IMG/VR virus record: IMGVR_UViG_3300031539_000138
Location: 1-36,483 of that record
Length of the DNA: 36,483 bases
Source: a virus
Reading direction: 5' to 3' (one strand)
Below, in pieces: positions 23,908-31,830 of this stretch (position 1 is its first letter; each line of letters begins with the position of its first letter). The notes beneath the pieces were generated by a model. The model saw nothing but the letters and a program-made list of their open reading frames with translations, was not told the origin of the DNA and made no database searches. The position numbers and the translations under genes are program-made.

Positions 23908-23988
23908 TTACCTCCCTTTCGTCCAAAGCAAATAAAATACATATAAGATAATTAAAACCCCAATGAAAAATAATCCGAGTTTTAGCAT
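23908..23988 (-). CDS. 26-aa single-pass membrane peptide
   Basis: Starts at the ATG at 23988 with AGGAG ten bases upstream. Nearly the whole peptide is one hydrophobic span (LGLFFIGVLIILYVFYLLW) with a basic TKGR end. It fills the gap between the exonuclease and DUF6899-like genes, and its end supplies GGGAGG for the next gene. Expression is unproven. Confidence 0.5.
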   Translation of the reverse strand: MLKLGLFFIGVLIILYVFYLLWTKGR

Positions 23989-23999
23989 TTCACTTCTCC

Positions 24000-24680
24000 T
24001 TAAATACTCCTTCTAGTAATTGCCATGTGCTCTAAAAATAATTCAAACATACCATCTGTAGATTTCACATCTTCCCTACAATGCTTTAAAACCGTTGCCA
24101 ACGCCTTTTTATTGCCAGCTCCCGACTTCTGCCATAACTCTGGTGTCATTGGATGTTGTTTCGCCGCAATCCCGAAAAACTGACACACAGTAGCAAGCCT
24201 ATTGCTATGCAAGGCAAGTTTATTCCGTGCCGCATAATAAAGATCAGTATGGTATAAATCCCGATAGGCAGGGAAGTCTATGCCATGAAAGATAGCCCGG
24301 CTCCGGACATATGGCAAATCAAACCTTGAACTATACCACCCCACTACCCGATCGTATTTTTTTATCTCCGCAACAGCAGACCGTATAATTCGCTTATCAT
24401 CCTTGTTTCGTGCCTCATCTCTTGTAATTAAATCCTCATGGATAATGTCTATTCCCTGTTCTTTCACACACCAGCAAAGCATGTGCGACCAGTTTGCCTT
24501 CAATCCTGTAGTTTCTATGTCGAATATTCCAATCTTCTCGTGCATGGGTGCTGTATCTGGGTTTTCGGATATAAAGCAATGATAGTGTTCGAGGAACGTG
24601 TGAAAGTGACGGCAATAGTGTGTGCCAAGCCACTCTAAATCCATCTTACGTAATTTCCTTACTGGACATTTTAATTTCAT
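24000..24680 (-). CDS. 3'-5' exonuclease, RNase H-like (YprB type)
   Basis: 226 aa. DEDD-type signatures: FDIETTGL at about residues 53-60 (Exo I), VVGWYSSRFDLPYVRSRA (Exo II), and HCREDVKSTDGMFELF near the C-terminus (Exo III, D-V-x-x-T). This matches RNase_H_2/YprB-like single-strand exonucleases. No polymerase domain. GAGGAG precedes the start. It sits among replication genes and may proofread or process DNA ends. Confidence 0.8.
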   Translation of the reverse strand: MKLKCPVRKLRKMDLEWLGTHYCRHFHTFLEHYHCFISENPDTAPMHEKIGIFDIETTGLKANWSHMLCWCVKEQGIDIIHEDLITRDEARNKDDKRIIRSAVAEIKKYDRVVGWYSSRFDLPYVRSRAIFHGIDFPAYRDLYHTDLYYAARNKLALHSNRLATVCQFFGIAAKQHPMTPELWQKSGAGNKKALATVLKHCREDVKSTDGMFELFLEHMAITRRSI

Positions 24681-24693
24681 TTATTTTTACTCC

Positions 24694-25062
24694 TCACCAT
24701 CTCCGTTGGTTCTGAATCTTTTTATACATACTCGCAACGCTGTTTGAATCAAGCGTAGTAACTAATTTCCTGGCCTCTTCTGGCTCTAAACCAACCTCAA
24801 GGCATGTTCTTTCAAAACAAAGGTCGTCACCACCGTTGTCATTAAAGAAATAGTGACATGCCTTCTTTCCATTTGTTAGTATCGCTTGTTTGTGTTTAAT
24901 CGTTGCTGTTTTATCTGTATGATAATCAAGGGTTTTTGGGTCTAGTAACCAAAACTTATCTCCAAGCCATTTTATTGCCTTCATATAGTCTGAGAAATGC
25001 CGTATCATCTTCGCAATAAGAATTCGTTTGTATGGGTCTTTTACCTTAAAGTTATATGTCAT
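24694..25062 (-). CDS. Hypothetical protein, possible DNA-binding
   Basis: 122 aa. The stretch DDLCFERTCLEVGLEPEEAR resembles a motif (FSF--VC--LGLDP---R) common in small phage and bacterial proteins suspected of DNA binding. The N-terminus is basic and helical. No function can be assigned. It overlaps the membrane protein upstream by four bases. Confidence 0.6.
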   Translation of the reverse strand: MTYNFKVKDPYKRILIAKMIRHFSDYMKAIKWLGDKFWLLDPKTLDYHTDKTATIKHKQAILTNGKKACHYFFNDNGGDDLCFERTCLEVGLEPEEARKLVTTLDSNSVASMYKKIQNQRRW

Positions 25063-25478
25063 TTGTTTTCATTGGTGTTCTCTTTTCTATTGTTTAGGGC
25101 TTCAATAATGTCAATGACGTCCTTCTTTAATTCATCTTTTACGTTTGTGCCTGTGGTTACTGCTTTTTCAACAGTGTCATAGGTTAGGTGTTTTGTAACA
25201 TACATGCCGATGAGGGTATTTTTGTTTGGACAGAAAGTAGCAACCAAAAAGGATATTGACCAAGCAATAATTAAAAACTTCAATATAAATTTCCACCCAA
25301 CCGCCCACTTCTTAAGGTCGTCTTCATAATATTCCCCACCCCCTTTATTTATGCCATAGCCAACCATATAAACAAAAAGAGCAATACTGCTTACAACAAA
25401 AAAGAAATAACACATCTGTAGGATATTGTTGATAAACGATAAAAAATAAATAAAAAATGGACTTGCTATTGGATTCAT
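25059..25478 (-). CDS. Conserved-type phage membrane protein
   Basis: 139 aa. Two membrane segments: about 18-42 (ILQMCYFFFVVSSIALFVYM) and 65-84 (FILKFLIIAWSISFLVATFC). A soluble end contains CPNKNTLIGMYVTKHLTYDT followed by a coiled-coil-like KDELKKDVIDIIEAL. This P-x-K-x-T-L---Y motif is seen in an uncharacterised phage family. The soluble tail probably faces the cytoplasm. Confidence 0.7.
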   Translation of the reverse strand: MNPIASPFFIYFLSFINNILQMCYFFFVVSSIALFVYMVGYGINKGGGEYYEDDLKKWAVGWKFILKFLIIAWSISFLVATFCPNKNTLIGMYVTKHLTYDTVEKAVTTGTNVKDELKKDVIDIIEALNNRKENTNENK

Positions 25479-25479
25479 T

Positions 25480-25929
25480 TCATTCCTCCTTAGCTAACAA
25501 ATGTAGCTTTCCCCTAATAATTTTAGCCACGTCATTCAAACCGTAGCTCGAATCAAACATGTTAAATTTTTTTATCTGAACTAACCCTGGCTTCCTCTTT
25601 AGCCATAACTGAACATGGCAGTGGGGGAAATTCCAGGGGACTTGTTCAAGTTCCTTGACTCTTTTCGCAACACCCTGATGTACGGATGCCTGAATAAACA
25701 ATGGAAGCTTGTCTGGCATAATAACAAGCAAATCTATGCACCCCAGAATGTCGTTTCTTTTACTTATCCAAATGTCCCTCAGTTCACCTGTTTTGTAGTC
25801 ACGTATCTTTACAAGGCTTGCTACCGTCTTTTGGTTATGCACTACTGCACCTGGGTAAGTTTTTATAATCCACTTCTCTACCCAGTTCTGAAAGTCGTTA
25901 CCTATCTTTCTTGTGTTTTTTTTGTTCAT
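25480..25929 (-). CDS. Resolvase-like PD-(D/E)XK nuclease
   Basis: 149 aa. GNDFQNWVEKWI gives the helical Glu, DILGCIDLLVI the core Asp, and LPLFIQAS the strand where (D/E)-x-K is expected; here Q-A-S replaces it, as in some resolvase-like or VRR-type relatives. The pattern and length fit archaeal-Hjc-like or phage Holliday junction resolvases. Presence beside recombination genes supports this. Activity is uncertain because of the degenerate motif. Confidence 0.6.
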   Translation of the reverse strand: MNKKNTRKIGNDFQNWVEKWIIKTYPGAVVHNQKTVASLVKIRDYKTGELRDIWISKRNDILGCIDLLVIMPDKLPLFIQASVHQGVAKRVKELEQVPWNFPHCHVQLWLKRKPGLVQIKKFNMFDSSYGLNDVAKIIRGKLHLLAKEE

Positions 25930-25940
25930 TTAAATCATCC

Positions 25941-26513
25941 TCATCTATTAGCCCTAAAGAATGCTTTAGCAAATCCTTGAGGGGTTATTGCTCTTCGTTC
26001 TGCTACACTTAACCCCTTGATTTTTGGTAGTGGACGGGCATTATTTCTACTTTGAATGATTTCATTTTTAGATAATTTTATTGGACTCTTTTTAGGAATA
26101 TTAAACATGCCCCATATCCAAGTTTCTTTGGAATAATGTTCACCAAAATCACAAGGTTGAAACTTAAAACTAGGATTCCCTAAAAATCTCTTTAAGTGTC
26201 CTGCTGGATTTTCTAATGCCCAAAATTTAAGATTAAATTCATTGTCATATTGCACTTTCCATATTATTTTCAAACAGGACAATACTATTTCCATCGCCCC
26301 CTTGAAATCCCTTTTTGTTTTTGCGGTAGTCCTTGCTCTTGAAAACATTGTACAGGGCGGTGCTGCTAATATCCCATAAACATTTTCAGGTGGCCGGTAG
26401 GTTCTGACATCATATTCAGGTAAGGTTATATTCCTGACATCATAATCTGCATCTTTATATGGTTTTGACCAAGCCCCAGTCCCTCCACATAAATCAAGGA
26501 TAATTTTATTCAT
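25941..26513 (-). CDS. Compact C5-cytosine methyltransferase-like protein
   Basis: 190 aa. LDLCGGTGAWSKPY is the SAM-binding motif I; LAAPPCTMFSRA contains the catalytic PC motif IV; WALENPAGHL resembles motif VI (ENP). QGFAKAFF near the C-terminus resembles the closing helix. It is short for a DNA C5 methyltransferase and lacks an obvious target-recognition domain, like several phage-encoded forms. Roles could be anti-restriction methylation of phage DNA or nucleotide-level modification. Its ATG overlaps the primase stop (TAATG). Confidence 0.7.
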   Translation of the reverse strand: MNKIILDLCGGTGAWSKPYKDADYDVRNITLPEYDVRTYRPPENVYGILAAPPCTMFSRARTTAKTKRDFKGAMEIVLSCLKIIWKVQYDNEFNLKFWALENPAGHLKRFLGNPSFKFQPCDFGEHYSKETWIWGMFNIPKKSPIKLSKNEIIQSRNNARPLPKIKGLSVAERRAITPQGFAKAFFRANR

Positions 26514-28132
26514 TATTCAAACTCCCCTTCATAAGAATCATGCCACAATCCCTGAGGAATAATCTTCCAACCGTTAACAAGTTTATAATTCAAGACCTTC
26601 CCAACTGGATTAGAAGCCCCAGCCTTCCTGTTCTTTGCACTAAGTATCTTAGCTACCCCGTATTCTAACGTGAGATATAATCTCGGCCTCTGAATCGAAA
26701 AGGCTGCCCCACGCCCCAGGGCTACACCATAATTCTTCTGTAACCCTATGAGTGCAATCCCTCTCTCTAACCTTCTGTGAATCTCTTTAATCTTGTCCCC
26801 TATTTCCGGGAAGTCTTTATTTATCTCAAGATAATCTATTATATTTATTCCGTTTGGTTCTACTGCCTGTCCGAAATTATCACCCCTTTCAAATGCTTCA
26901 AAACTCCAATCCCCTATTGTCATATCTTCATGTAAATCTAATCTCATGCGTAGTTCTTCTTCACCCATTTCACTTGATAGAAAAGTAATGGGTTTATCAT
27001 ATAATTCGATAGCTTTGCTCTGATTCCTTTTAATGAAATCAAAAAAGAAAGCAGTCTTCCCTGCATCCTTTGTTCCAACTATCATACAAACATTCTTTGC
27101 GTAAATTTCAAAAAACTCACCAATCCCTAATGGCCAATCAACCCCCAGGGGAACAGGCCGAGCCCCCTTGTAATCCATTGATTGCTTTTCATCTTCCATC
27201 CTTCTGTAAACACCATGCTTAGACGGGTGCTTCTCAAGTAAGTCAGCCTTTCTAAGCCTATATGCTATCTGGTGGATTGCGTTTCTATCCAACTGTGTAA
27301 GGTTTGGTAAGGATTGAAAAACCTGTGTAAGGTTGAACCAACCTGATGTAAGGGCTACCCATTGACGCACCTCATCCATGAGATTCCGCTCCTTTCTGTA
27401 TGCCCTCTCCACTGCTGATTTAACTTTTGTCATAGCCTCTGTTTTAGGAAACGGTGGGGAGCATGAATTGGCTATGCGTGCCACTATCTCTTGAGTCTCC
27501 GCAAGCTCCATGCCCCCCTTAACCAGGGTATGAGCAACATGAAATATGGTTTGGTCTCTATTGCCTATATTGAAAGCGTCTGACGAATTCATTGAGAAGT
27601 TACCAGCATTTACTTGAGCATGATATTTCTGAACTTCGTCTATATATTTTTGTGGTACGGGCGGGAGAGTTACATCACCAATATGAAAATTCTTTAGCCA
27701 TGTATATTTCTTTCCTTCTGTATTGACAGATGGGGGAGCAGTAATAAGACCGCCATCGCTTTTAGTGTCTATCCCAGGAAGGTCACGGCTTCTTGTTACT
27801 AGTTCAGGACAGTATTGAAAATATAAATGTCTGCCCCCAGACGGCGTGATTGCAACTGGACACTTAATGTTGTCAGGCAATATCTTATCTATAATAGTGA
27901 AACCCTCGGTAGTATCAATATCTATAACTGTAATACCACTCACCTTGCCTGTTACAATAGCAATCATTGCATCGGGGAAGCGTTCAAACCAATCCTTGAC
28001 CTCATCTGTGCTTGGCATTTTCTTCTGATATTCCTGCCAATGGATATACGGCTGTTTGTCTGGTTTCTGCGGAATGACTGCAAACTGCATTACCTCGAGG
28101 TAATAAAGTGCCTGGTCTAATATTTTTGACAC
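26513..28132 (-). CDS. Primase-polymerase fused to RecA-like ATPase
   Basis: 539 aa, starting with GTG that overlaps the preceding stop (TAGTG). Residues 1-165 form an archaeo-eukaryotic primase-polymerase: VIDID (71/73), SGGRHLYF (H102) and DGGLITAPPS. About 185-245 resembles a PriCT linker, 250-310 a winged helix. About 325-539 is a RecA-fold ATPase with Walker A GTKDAGKT (353-360), LSSEMGEEELRMRL and IALIGLQKNYG. It is probably the replisome's primase plus helicase or loader. I saw no separate DNA polymerase or DnaB in this window. Confidence 0.8.
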   Translation of the reverse strand: MSKILDQALYYLEVMQFAVIPQKPDKQPYIHWQEYQKKMPSTDEVKDWFERFPDAMIAIVTGKVSGITVIDIDTTEGFTIIDKILPDNIKCPVAITPSGGRHLYFQYCPELVTRSRDLPGIDTKSDGGLITAPPSVNTEGKKYTWLKNFHIGDVTLPPVPQKYIDEVQKYHAQVNAGNFSMNSSDAFNIGNRDQTIFHVAHTLVKGGMELAETQEIVARIANSCSPPFPKTEAMTKVKSAVERAYRKERNLMDEVRQWVALTSGWFNLTQVFQSLPNLTQLDRNAIHQIAYRLRKADLLEKHPSKHGVYRRMEDEKQSMDYKGARPVPLGVDWPLGIGEFFEIYAKNVCMIVGTKDAGKTAFFFDFIKRNQSKAIELYDKPITFLSSEMGEEELRMRLDLHEDMTIGDWSFEAFERGDNFGQAVEPNGINIIDYLEINKDFPEIGDKIKEIHRRLERGIALIGLQKNYGVALGRGAAFSIQRPRLYLTLEYGVAKILSAKNRKAGASNPVGKVLNYKLVNGWKIIPQGLWHDSYEGEFE

Positions 28133-28311
28133 TATCGTTTTTTCCTTTCTGCGTCTAGCATCTTCCAGAAACTCCTAACATCTGTCGGCTGCCCCTCGGA
28201 GTCCTTAACTTTATCAACACAAAACTTCTGCGTGCACAGTGGGCAAATGATATCCCTACCATCCAGATTGCCTGTCATTTCTTTTCCACAGACACTGCAA
28301 CGATAGTTCAT
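28132..28311 (-). CDS. Mini zinc-ribbon protein upstream of primase
   Basis: 59 aa. Two Cys pairs, CSVC (5-8) and CPLC (24-27), form a zinc ribbon; a fifth Cys follows. The C-terminus is basic. It lies between the RecB-like nuclease and the primase with one-base spacing and one-base overlap. Given this position it could be a detached zinc subunit of the primase; that is inference. Confidence 0.65.
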   Translation of the reverse strand: MNYRCSVCGKEMTGNLDGRDIICPLCTQKFCVDKVKDSEGQPTDVRSFWKMLDAERKKR

Positions 28312-28312
28312 G

Positions 28313-28966
28313 TTATATTGCCCGCTTTAATATCCTTTGCGATCCGTGTATCTTCAGTAACATTTTGAAGACCTTCCATGCTACAGGCACGGCTTTCCAG
28401 TGGTGATAGTGAAAACTTGCATCCTCTTTGCCGACCCGCAATAAATGTAATCCCCCTTTAATCTTATTGTCAGGATGCACTTCATCCCATAGGTGCCGAT
28501 ACGCCTCAAGCTGTATAATCATTTCAGGATACACGCCATTACTTGTTTTCCAATCATAAAGTGACAGCTTCCCGTTAATATCAGCTAAACGGTCAGGCGT
28601 ACCCCCAAAGAAATACTTTTCAGAAACCAGGTGAATTTCCGTCTCCTCAAAACTATGCGGCTCAAAACGGACAAATTTTTTCCATTCCTGGTAATTTCTA
28701 AAACTCTGCCTTGCTAATTTAACCAGCTCTTTTGGATAGCTTAAGAGGTCAGGTTTTTGCTTTTTAATATCACACTCAATAAAATAGTGGGCAACCGTCC
28801 CAGCCGTAGCCGCCTTCTGTGATGTGTCTCTATAATTTCGACCCTCTGTCCCCTCATTCCAAGCCCAAAACATCAATGCGTCTCTATTCCACCCCAAGTT
28901 CCCGATAATTGTTGTTACCCCACAAACCCGTGTGCCGTCTTTAGTTTTATATGGTATGCGTGGCAT
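28313..28966 (-). CDS. Cas4/RecB-like PD-(D/E)XK exonuclease
   Basis: 217 aa from the ATG at 28966 (GGGAGG upstream), overlapping the annealase gene by 20 bases. GTVAHYFIE supplies the RecB-type His, GGTPDRLADI the Asp, LSLYDWKTS the D-x-K pair, and IIQLEAYRHLW the Q-x-x-x-Y motif: the order of RecB/Cas4 nucleases. No Cys cluster for iron-sulfur binding is seen. It probably resects DNA ends for the adjacent annealing protein. Confidence 0.8.
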   Translation of the reverse strand: MPRIPYKTKDGTRVCGVTTIIGNLGWNRDALMFWAWNEGTEGRNYRDTSQKAATAGTVAHYFIECDIKKQKPDLLSYPKELVKLARQSFRNYQEWKKFVRFEPHSFEETEIHLVSEKYFFGGTPDRLADINGKLSLYDWKTSNGVYPEMIIQLEAYRHLWDEVHPDNKIKGGLHLLRVGKEDASFHYHHWKAVPVAWKVFKMLLKIHGSQRILKRAI

Positions 28967-30029
28967 CCTGTCCCTCCCGTTCTTTGGCTCTTTTATTGCT
29001 TTCTTTTTGAAACTTCCAGGCATCAATCATTATTTTATATACTCTAGGAATACTCTTTGGTGGGATTTGATTTGATTTCTCATAACCCTCCTGATTCAAA
29101 AGAGCATAATATGTTAAATCACCCAATACACCCTTAATCTTTTGAAAATAGTTCATAAACTCGAATTTATCTATCTTCTTTTCCCCGCCATCTGAAAGTG
29201 TGATCGTGATGTTCTTATATGCTTTCTTGCTCTCTTCTTCAGGCTCCTCAGGCACTAATTCAGAAATATCCTTATCTTTATCTGCTGTCTTTTTTTTGGG
29301 TGCAGTTTTTTCAGTCTTTTTAGGGGCATCTTTTAAAACCTCTGCCTTGTAAATGATTTCAGATTTACCCTGTGTTTCAGCAACCGTTGAATCTCTTATG
29401 TCTTCCATATCCTGAGTGAAAAGATTGGATAATCTCCCAACTGATAGTGCAGCGTCAACTATTGCTCTTTTCTTTGCCATTTTCAGGATGGTGTTTGCAA
29501 TAGTGTAAATATCCTCATTTAACACCACTGCTTTTTTGTACCATTTTCCACCCTTTCCTTTTACGGATTTAAGTACAAGCTCACCCTTTTTTACCATCTC
29601 AATTTGAGCAGGGCTAAGTTGGTTTTCCCAAAGGCTGCGATACCTGTATTTGTTTTCCATGCTATTACAAGAACCCAATCCCTCTGATATTGTCTGGCTT
29701 GTTTCAAGTGAGATTAGTTTACACTTGACCACATAATGAAAAAGAGGTCTGTCAAAATCTTCAATTTCTTTTAAGATTTCGTATTCATCATCTAACATTA
29801 ATAGTTTTACTATTTTCTCTGCACCCGGCTTGAGAAGTGTCGGTTTTTTTGTTCCCGGAATTACTCCATAATCCTTGTCCTCTTCCAATTGAGATTGAAC
29901 AAGTGCCTGGAAGGCTTTGATTTCTTCTAGCCTCCCCTTTATAAGTTCTGTGTTAATATTTACTACGGAAGAAGTGGTTCCTATTTTTTGAATTGCAGTT
30001 TCTTTGTTCTTTGATGTGTCTGTTGGCAT
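28947..30029 (-). CDS. Putative single-strand annealing recombinase
   Basis: 360 aa. The core (DYGVIPGTKKPTLLKPGAEK; GEGLGSCNSMENKYR; ANTILKMAKKRAIVDAAL) is a pattern I know from phage proteins often annotated as Rad52/DdrA-like or recombination-associated. A Lys-rich linker (about 235-265) leads to a C-terminal helical domain. Directly next to a RecB-like nuclease, it forms the usual exonuclease-annealase pair. The annealase role is inference from the family resemblance and context; no structure was checked. Confidence 0.55.
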   Translation of the reverse strand: MPTDTSKNKETAIQKIGTTSSVVNINTELIKGRLEEIKAFQALVQSQLEEDKDYGVIPGTKKPTLLKPGAEKIVKLLMLDDEYEILKEIEDFDRPLFHYVVKCKLISLETSQTISEGLGSCNSMENKYRYRSLWENQLSPAQIEMVKKGELVLKSVKGKGGKWYKKAVVLNEDIYTIANTILKMAKKRAIVDAALSVGRLSNLFTQDMEDIRDSTVAETQGKSEIIYKAEVLKDAPKKTEKTAPKKKTADKDKDISELVPEEPEEESKKAYKNITITLSDGGEKKIDKFEFMNYFQKIKGVLGDLTYYALLNQEGYEKSNQIPPKSIPRVYKIMIDAWKFQKESNKRAKEREGQDATHTI

Positions 30030-30030
30030 T

Positions 30031-30303
30031 TTACGTCTCCTTTTTTATTAATGGTTCACCAGTTACTTTATCGAATCCATCCATAGGAACATCCCAGTAA
30101 TCCCTCATTTCATCCCAATCGAATCCGCATTTTTTCTTATATTCATCAAATATCGCCCTATTTCCAGGATCTAACATTTGTTCTGGAGCTACCCTCTCAT
30201 TACATGCTCTTAATTTCTCCAAAAGATACGAAGGACTTTTATCAATTATTCCTTCGTTGTTAGACATTAAAATTGAAAAAACAACTGCCCCTCTTATATT
30301 CAT
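30031..30303 (-). CDS. Hypothetical protein
   Basis: 90 aa, with an acidic, tryptophan-containing middle (FDWDEMRDYWDVPMDGF). GAGGAG precedes the ATG, which overlaps the upstream stop (ATGA). No known motif. Confidence 0.6.
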   Translation of the reverse strand: MNIRGAVVFSILMSNNEGIIDKSPSYLLEKLRACNERVAPEQMLDPGNRAIFDEYKKKCGFDWDEMRDYWDVPMDGFDKVTGEPLIKKET

Positions 30304-30719
30304 TTTATCTCCTCATCTAATATTTTTATTTCCTTCGCCACTATGGTTTTAAGTCTTCCCGTTATGGTTTTAAATCTTCCCGTATAAATTGTTTGATAGC
30401 CCAAAGCCCCAGCTTTTCTATATTGAACCTTCTTTATAACTTCATTCGGTGAACACCAAATTTGAGCATCTTTTAGGTATAAAAAAATATGAAACCCATG
30501 GCGATATCTGACAAAATGAGCATTAATAATATATTTTTCATCTTTATATGCATCTTCCCTGTAATCCTTTTCTTTTAACCATACATTGGCCGGTCTTTCT
30601 TTATCATCACCCCAAAGCCCCTCCCCAAAAAGTTTTTTATCATAACTGTAAAATACTTTGTATCCAAACCCCGCTCGAATTCCTTTAGGGTATGTTGTTT
30701 CAATAATATCCAAACACAT
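30300..30719 (-). CDS. MCLD-type hypothetical phage protein
   Basis: 139 aa. Start chosen at the ATG at 30719 with GGAGAGG upstream; the longer frame overlaps the previous gene. N-terminus MCLDIIETTYPKG, then GFGYKVFYSYD and HGFHIFLYLKDAQIW, which I recall from small uncharacterised phage proteins. The C-terminus contains a tandem repeat (GRFKTIT-GRLKTIV) from a 21-bp DNA duplication. Function unknown. Confidence 0.65.
   Translation of the reverse strand: MCLDIIETTYPKGIRAGFGYKVFYSYDKKLFGEGLWGDDKERPANVWLKEKDYREDAYKDEKYIINAHFVRYRHGFHIFLYLKDAQIWCSPNEVIKKVQYRKAGALGYQTIYTGRFKTITGRLKTIVAKEIKILDEEIK
30342..30383 (-). repeat. 21-bp tandem duplication in coding DNA
   Basis: 30342-30362 and 30363-30383 are adjacent 21-bp copies with one mismatch. 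They encode a 7-residue repeat without shifting the frame. Likely replication slippage. Confidence 0.85.
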
Positions 30720-30729
30720 TGTCCTCTCC

Positions 30730-30999
30730 CTAAAATGGAGGCTCTGGTGAACCAGGCCCGTCAATTGGAAGTTCAGGTGGCAGTGCGGTTTCGGATGTTC
30801 CTGGTGGTGAAGATACCGAATAATCCCTATTTGAGGCATCGTACTGCTCATGCTTTGCAATCAGCACATCGTAGGCAGGGGCTTTGGGGTGATCACTTTT
30901 ATTTGGGAATACAAGTATATCGGCATTGCCAAGCCTTCCCTTGAAATATGTTAATCCCGACTGTGTCTTCTGTTCCCAGACACTTGCAATTTTAATCAT
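30730..30999 (-). CDS. DUF736-like protein with SSB-like tail
   Basis: 89 aa. KIASVWEQKTQSGLTYFKGR, LGNADILVFPNK and a P-x-YDVLIA strand match DUF736-type small beta proteins. The C-terminal third is proline/glycine-rich and ends GPGSPEPPF, recalling the flexible linker and (D/E)-x-PF tip of bacterial SSBs. No other SSB was found here, so an SSB role is possible; DUF736 proteins are otherwise uncharacterised. AAGGAG precedes the ATG. It is near the start of the recombination gene block. Confidence 0.6.
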   Translation of the reverse strand: MIKIASVWEQKTQSGLTYFKGRLGNADILVFPNKSDHPKAPAYDVLIAKHEQYDASNRDYSVSSPPGTSETALPPELPIDGPGSPEPPF

Positions 31000-31008
31000 T
31001 GGTTCTCC

Positions 31009-31221
31009 TTAATCTATCCTTATTGTCATAAATAAAATAAAATTAAATAATGCTAATTTAATCTCATATAGTTTGTATCCAGGATAATAAAAGGTTTTAA
31101 ATCCCACCCATTCAATAGTCCTCGGCCGATAGAGATTTGAGTTTATTGTCAACTTCCGGAATGGGGTTGATGCCCTGAGAGAAATGTAGATATGCGTGAT
31201 ATGCTCGATTATATCGTTCAC
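31009..31221 (-). CDS. Doubtful small ORF
   Basis: 70 codons from GTG at 31221 with no ribosome site; an in-frame stop lies just upstream, so no longer start exists. It ends eight bases before the next ATG, as operon genes do, and the middle (NLYRPRTIEWVGFKTFYYPG) looks protein-like. A promoter would place transcription start three bases or so upstream, so translation would have to be leaderless. It may instead be a leader RNA. Confidence 0.3.
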   Translation of the reverse strand: MNDIIEHITHIYISLRASTPFRKLTINSNLYRPRTIEWVGFKTFYYPGYKLYEIKLALFNFILFMTIRID

Positions 31222-31230
31222 GATGTGTTA

Positions 31231-31259
31231 AGATTAGCAAACAAATATATTCTTGTCAA
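31231..31259 (-). promoter_or_regulatory. Sigma-70-like promoter, leftward
   Basis: On the minus strand: TTGACA (31259-31254), 17-bp spacer, TAATCT (31236-31231). A perfect -35 and 4/6 -10 at ideal spacing. It lies just after the RHH gene and would drive the DUF736-like, recombination and primase genes. Confidence 0.65.
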
Positions 31260-31273
31260 GTACCTAATCTGAA

Positions 31274-31471
31274 TTATTTATTATTTTTTTCACGTGCATT
31301 CTTTTCAATAACATATTCTGCCAGGATTCTACGGATCACCGCACTCCGATTGGGTTCACCCGTACCCTTTGTGAGATACCATTGCCTAGCCAAATCATCA
31401 AGCTCTGTAACCAGATTATCTGGCACACGTATTTGTATACTATGTGTTTGTATTGTCTTTGTGGTTGTCAT
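31274..31471 (-). CDS. Ribbon-helix-helix regulator candidate
   Basis: 65 aa. A beta strand (SIQIRVPDNL) followed by two helices (VTELDDLARQWY; RSAVIRRILAEYVIEK) gives the CopG/Arc RHH pattern; the strand would contact DNA. AAGGAG precedes ATG. A promoter follows immediately after its stop, so it may control the downstream transcript; inference. Confidence 0.7.
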   Translation of the reverse strand: MTTTKTIQTHSIQIRVPDNLVTELDDLARQWYLTKGTGEPNRSAVIRRILAEYVIEKNAREKNNK

Positions 31472-31482
31472 TTATTTCTCCT

Positions 31483-31830
31483 TTAGACAGGTCTTTTATC
31501 GTAATATTTAGTAATTTTGCCATCCTGACTAATAACCGTAAAAGCTGGCGGTGGTGTACCGTAAAACTCTGCCATCGTCTTTAACTCAGCTTTAAAACTT
31601 TTCTCCGTTGGACAAACTACTCTAATGACATCACCCTCTGCATAAGTTATAATCTCTTTTTTCTCTGGATGTACCCAAACCCCAAAATACCAAGCATCGT
31701 GGTCTGTATCATACTGCTTCCAACCTTTTTTAGAACTACAATACTTAAAATCAAACCTGTATCTGTCACCGTTTAAAATAAAATCTCTTTTTACTAAATT
31801 CCCATGCTCATTAATTTCTTTTTTACTCAT
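31483..31830 (-). CDS. Phage/plasmid-type hypothetical protein
   Basis: 115 aa from the ATG at 31830 with AGGAGG upstream. YRFDFKYCSSKKGWKQYDTD, then HDAWYFGVWVHPEKK and ITYAEGDVIRV, resemble a widespread small family with a QYDT-D-YFG-W motif. The function of that family is unknown. It overlaps the frameshifted gene upstream (ATGA). Confidence 0.65.
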   Translation of the reverse strand: MSKKEINEHGNLVKRDFILNGDRYRFDFKYCSSKKGWKQYDTDHDAWYFGVWVHPEKKEIITYAEGDVIRVVCPTEKSFKAELKTMAEFYGTPPPAFTVISQDGKITKYYDKRPV

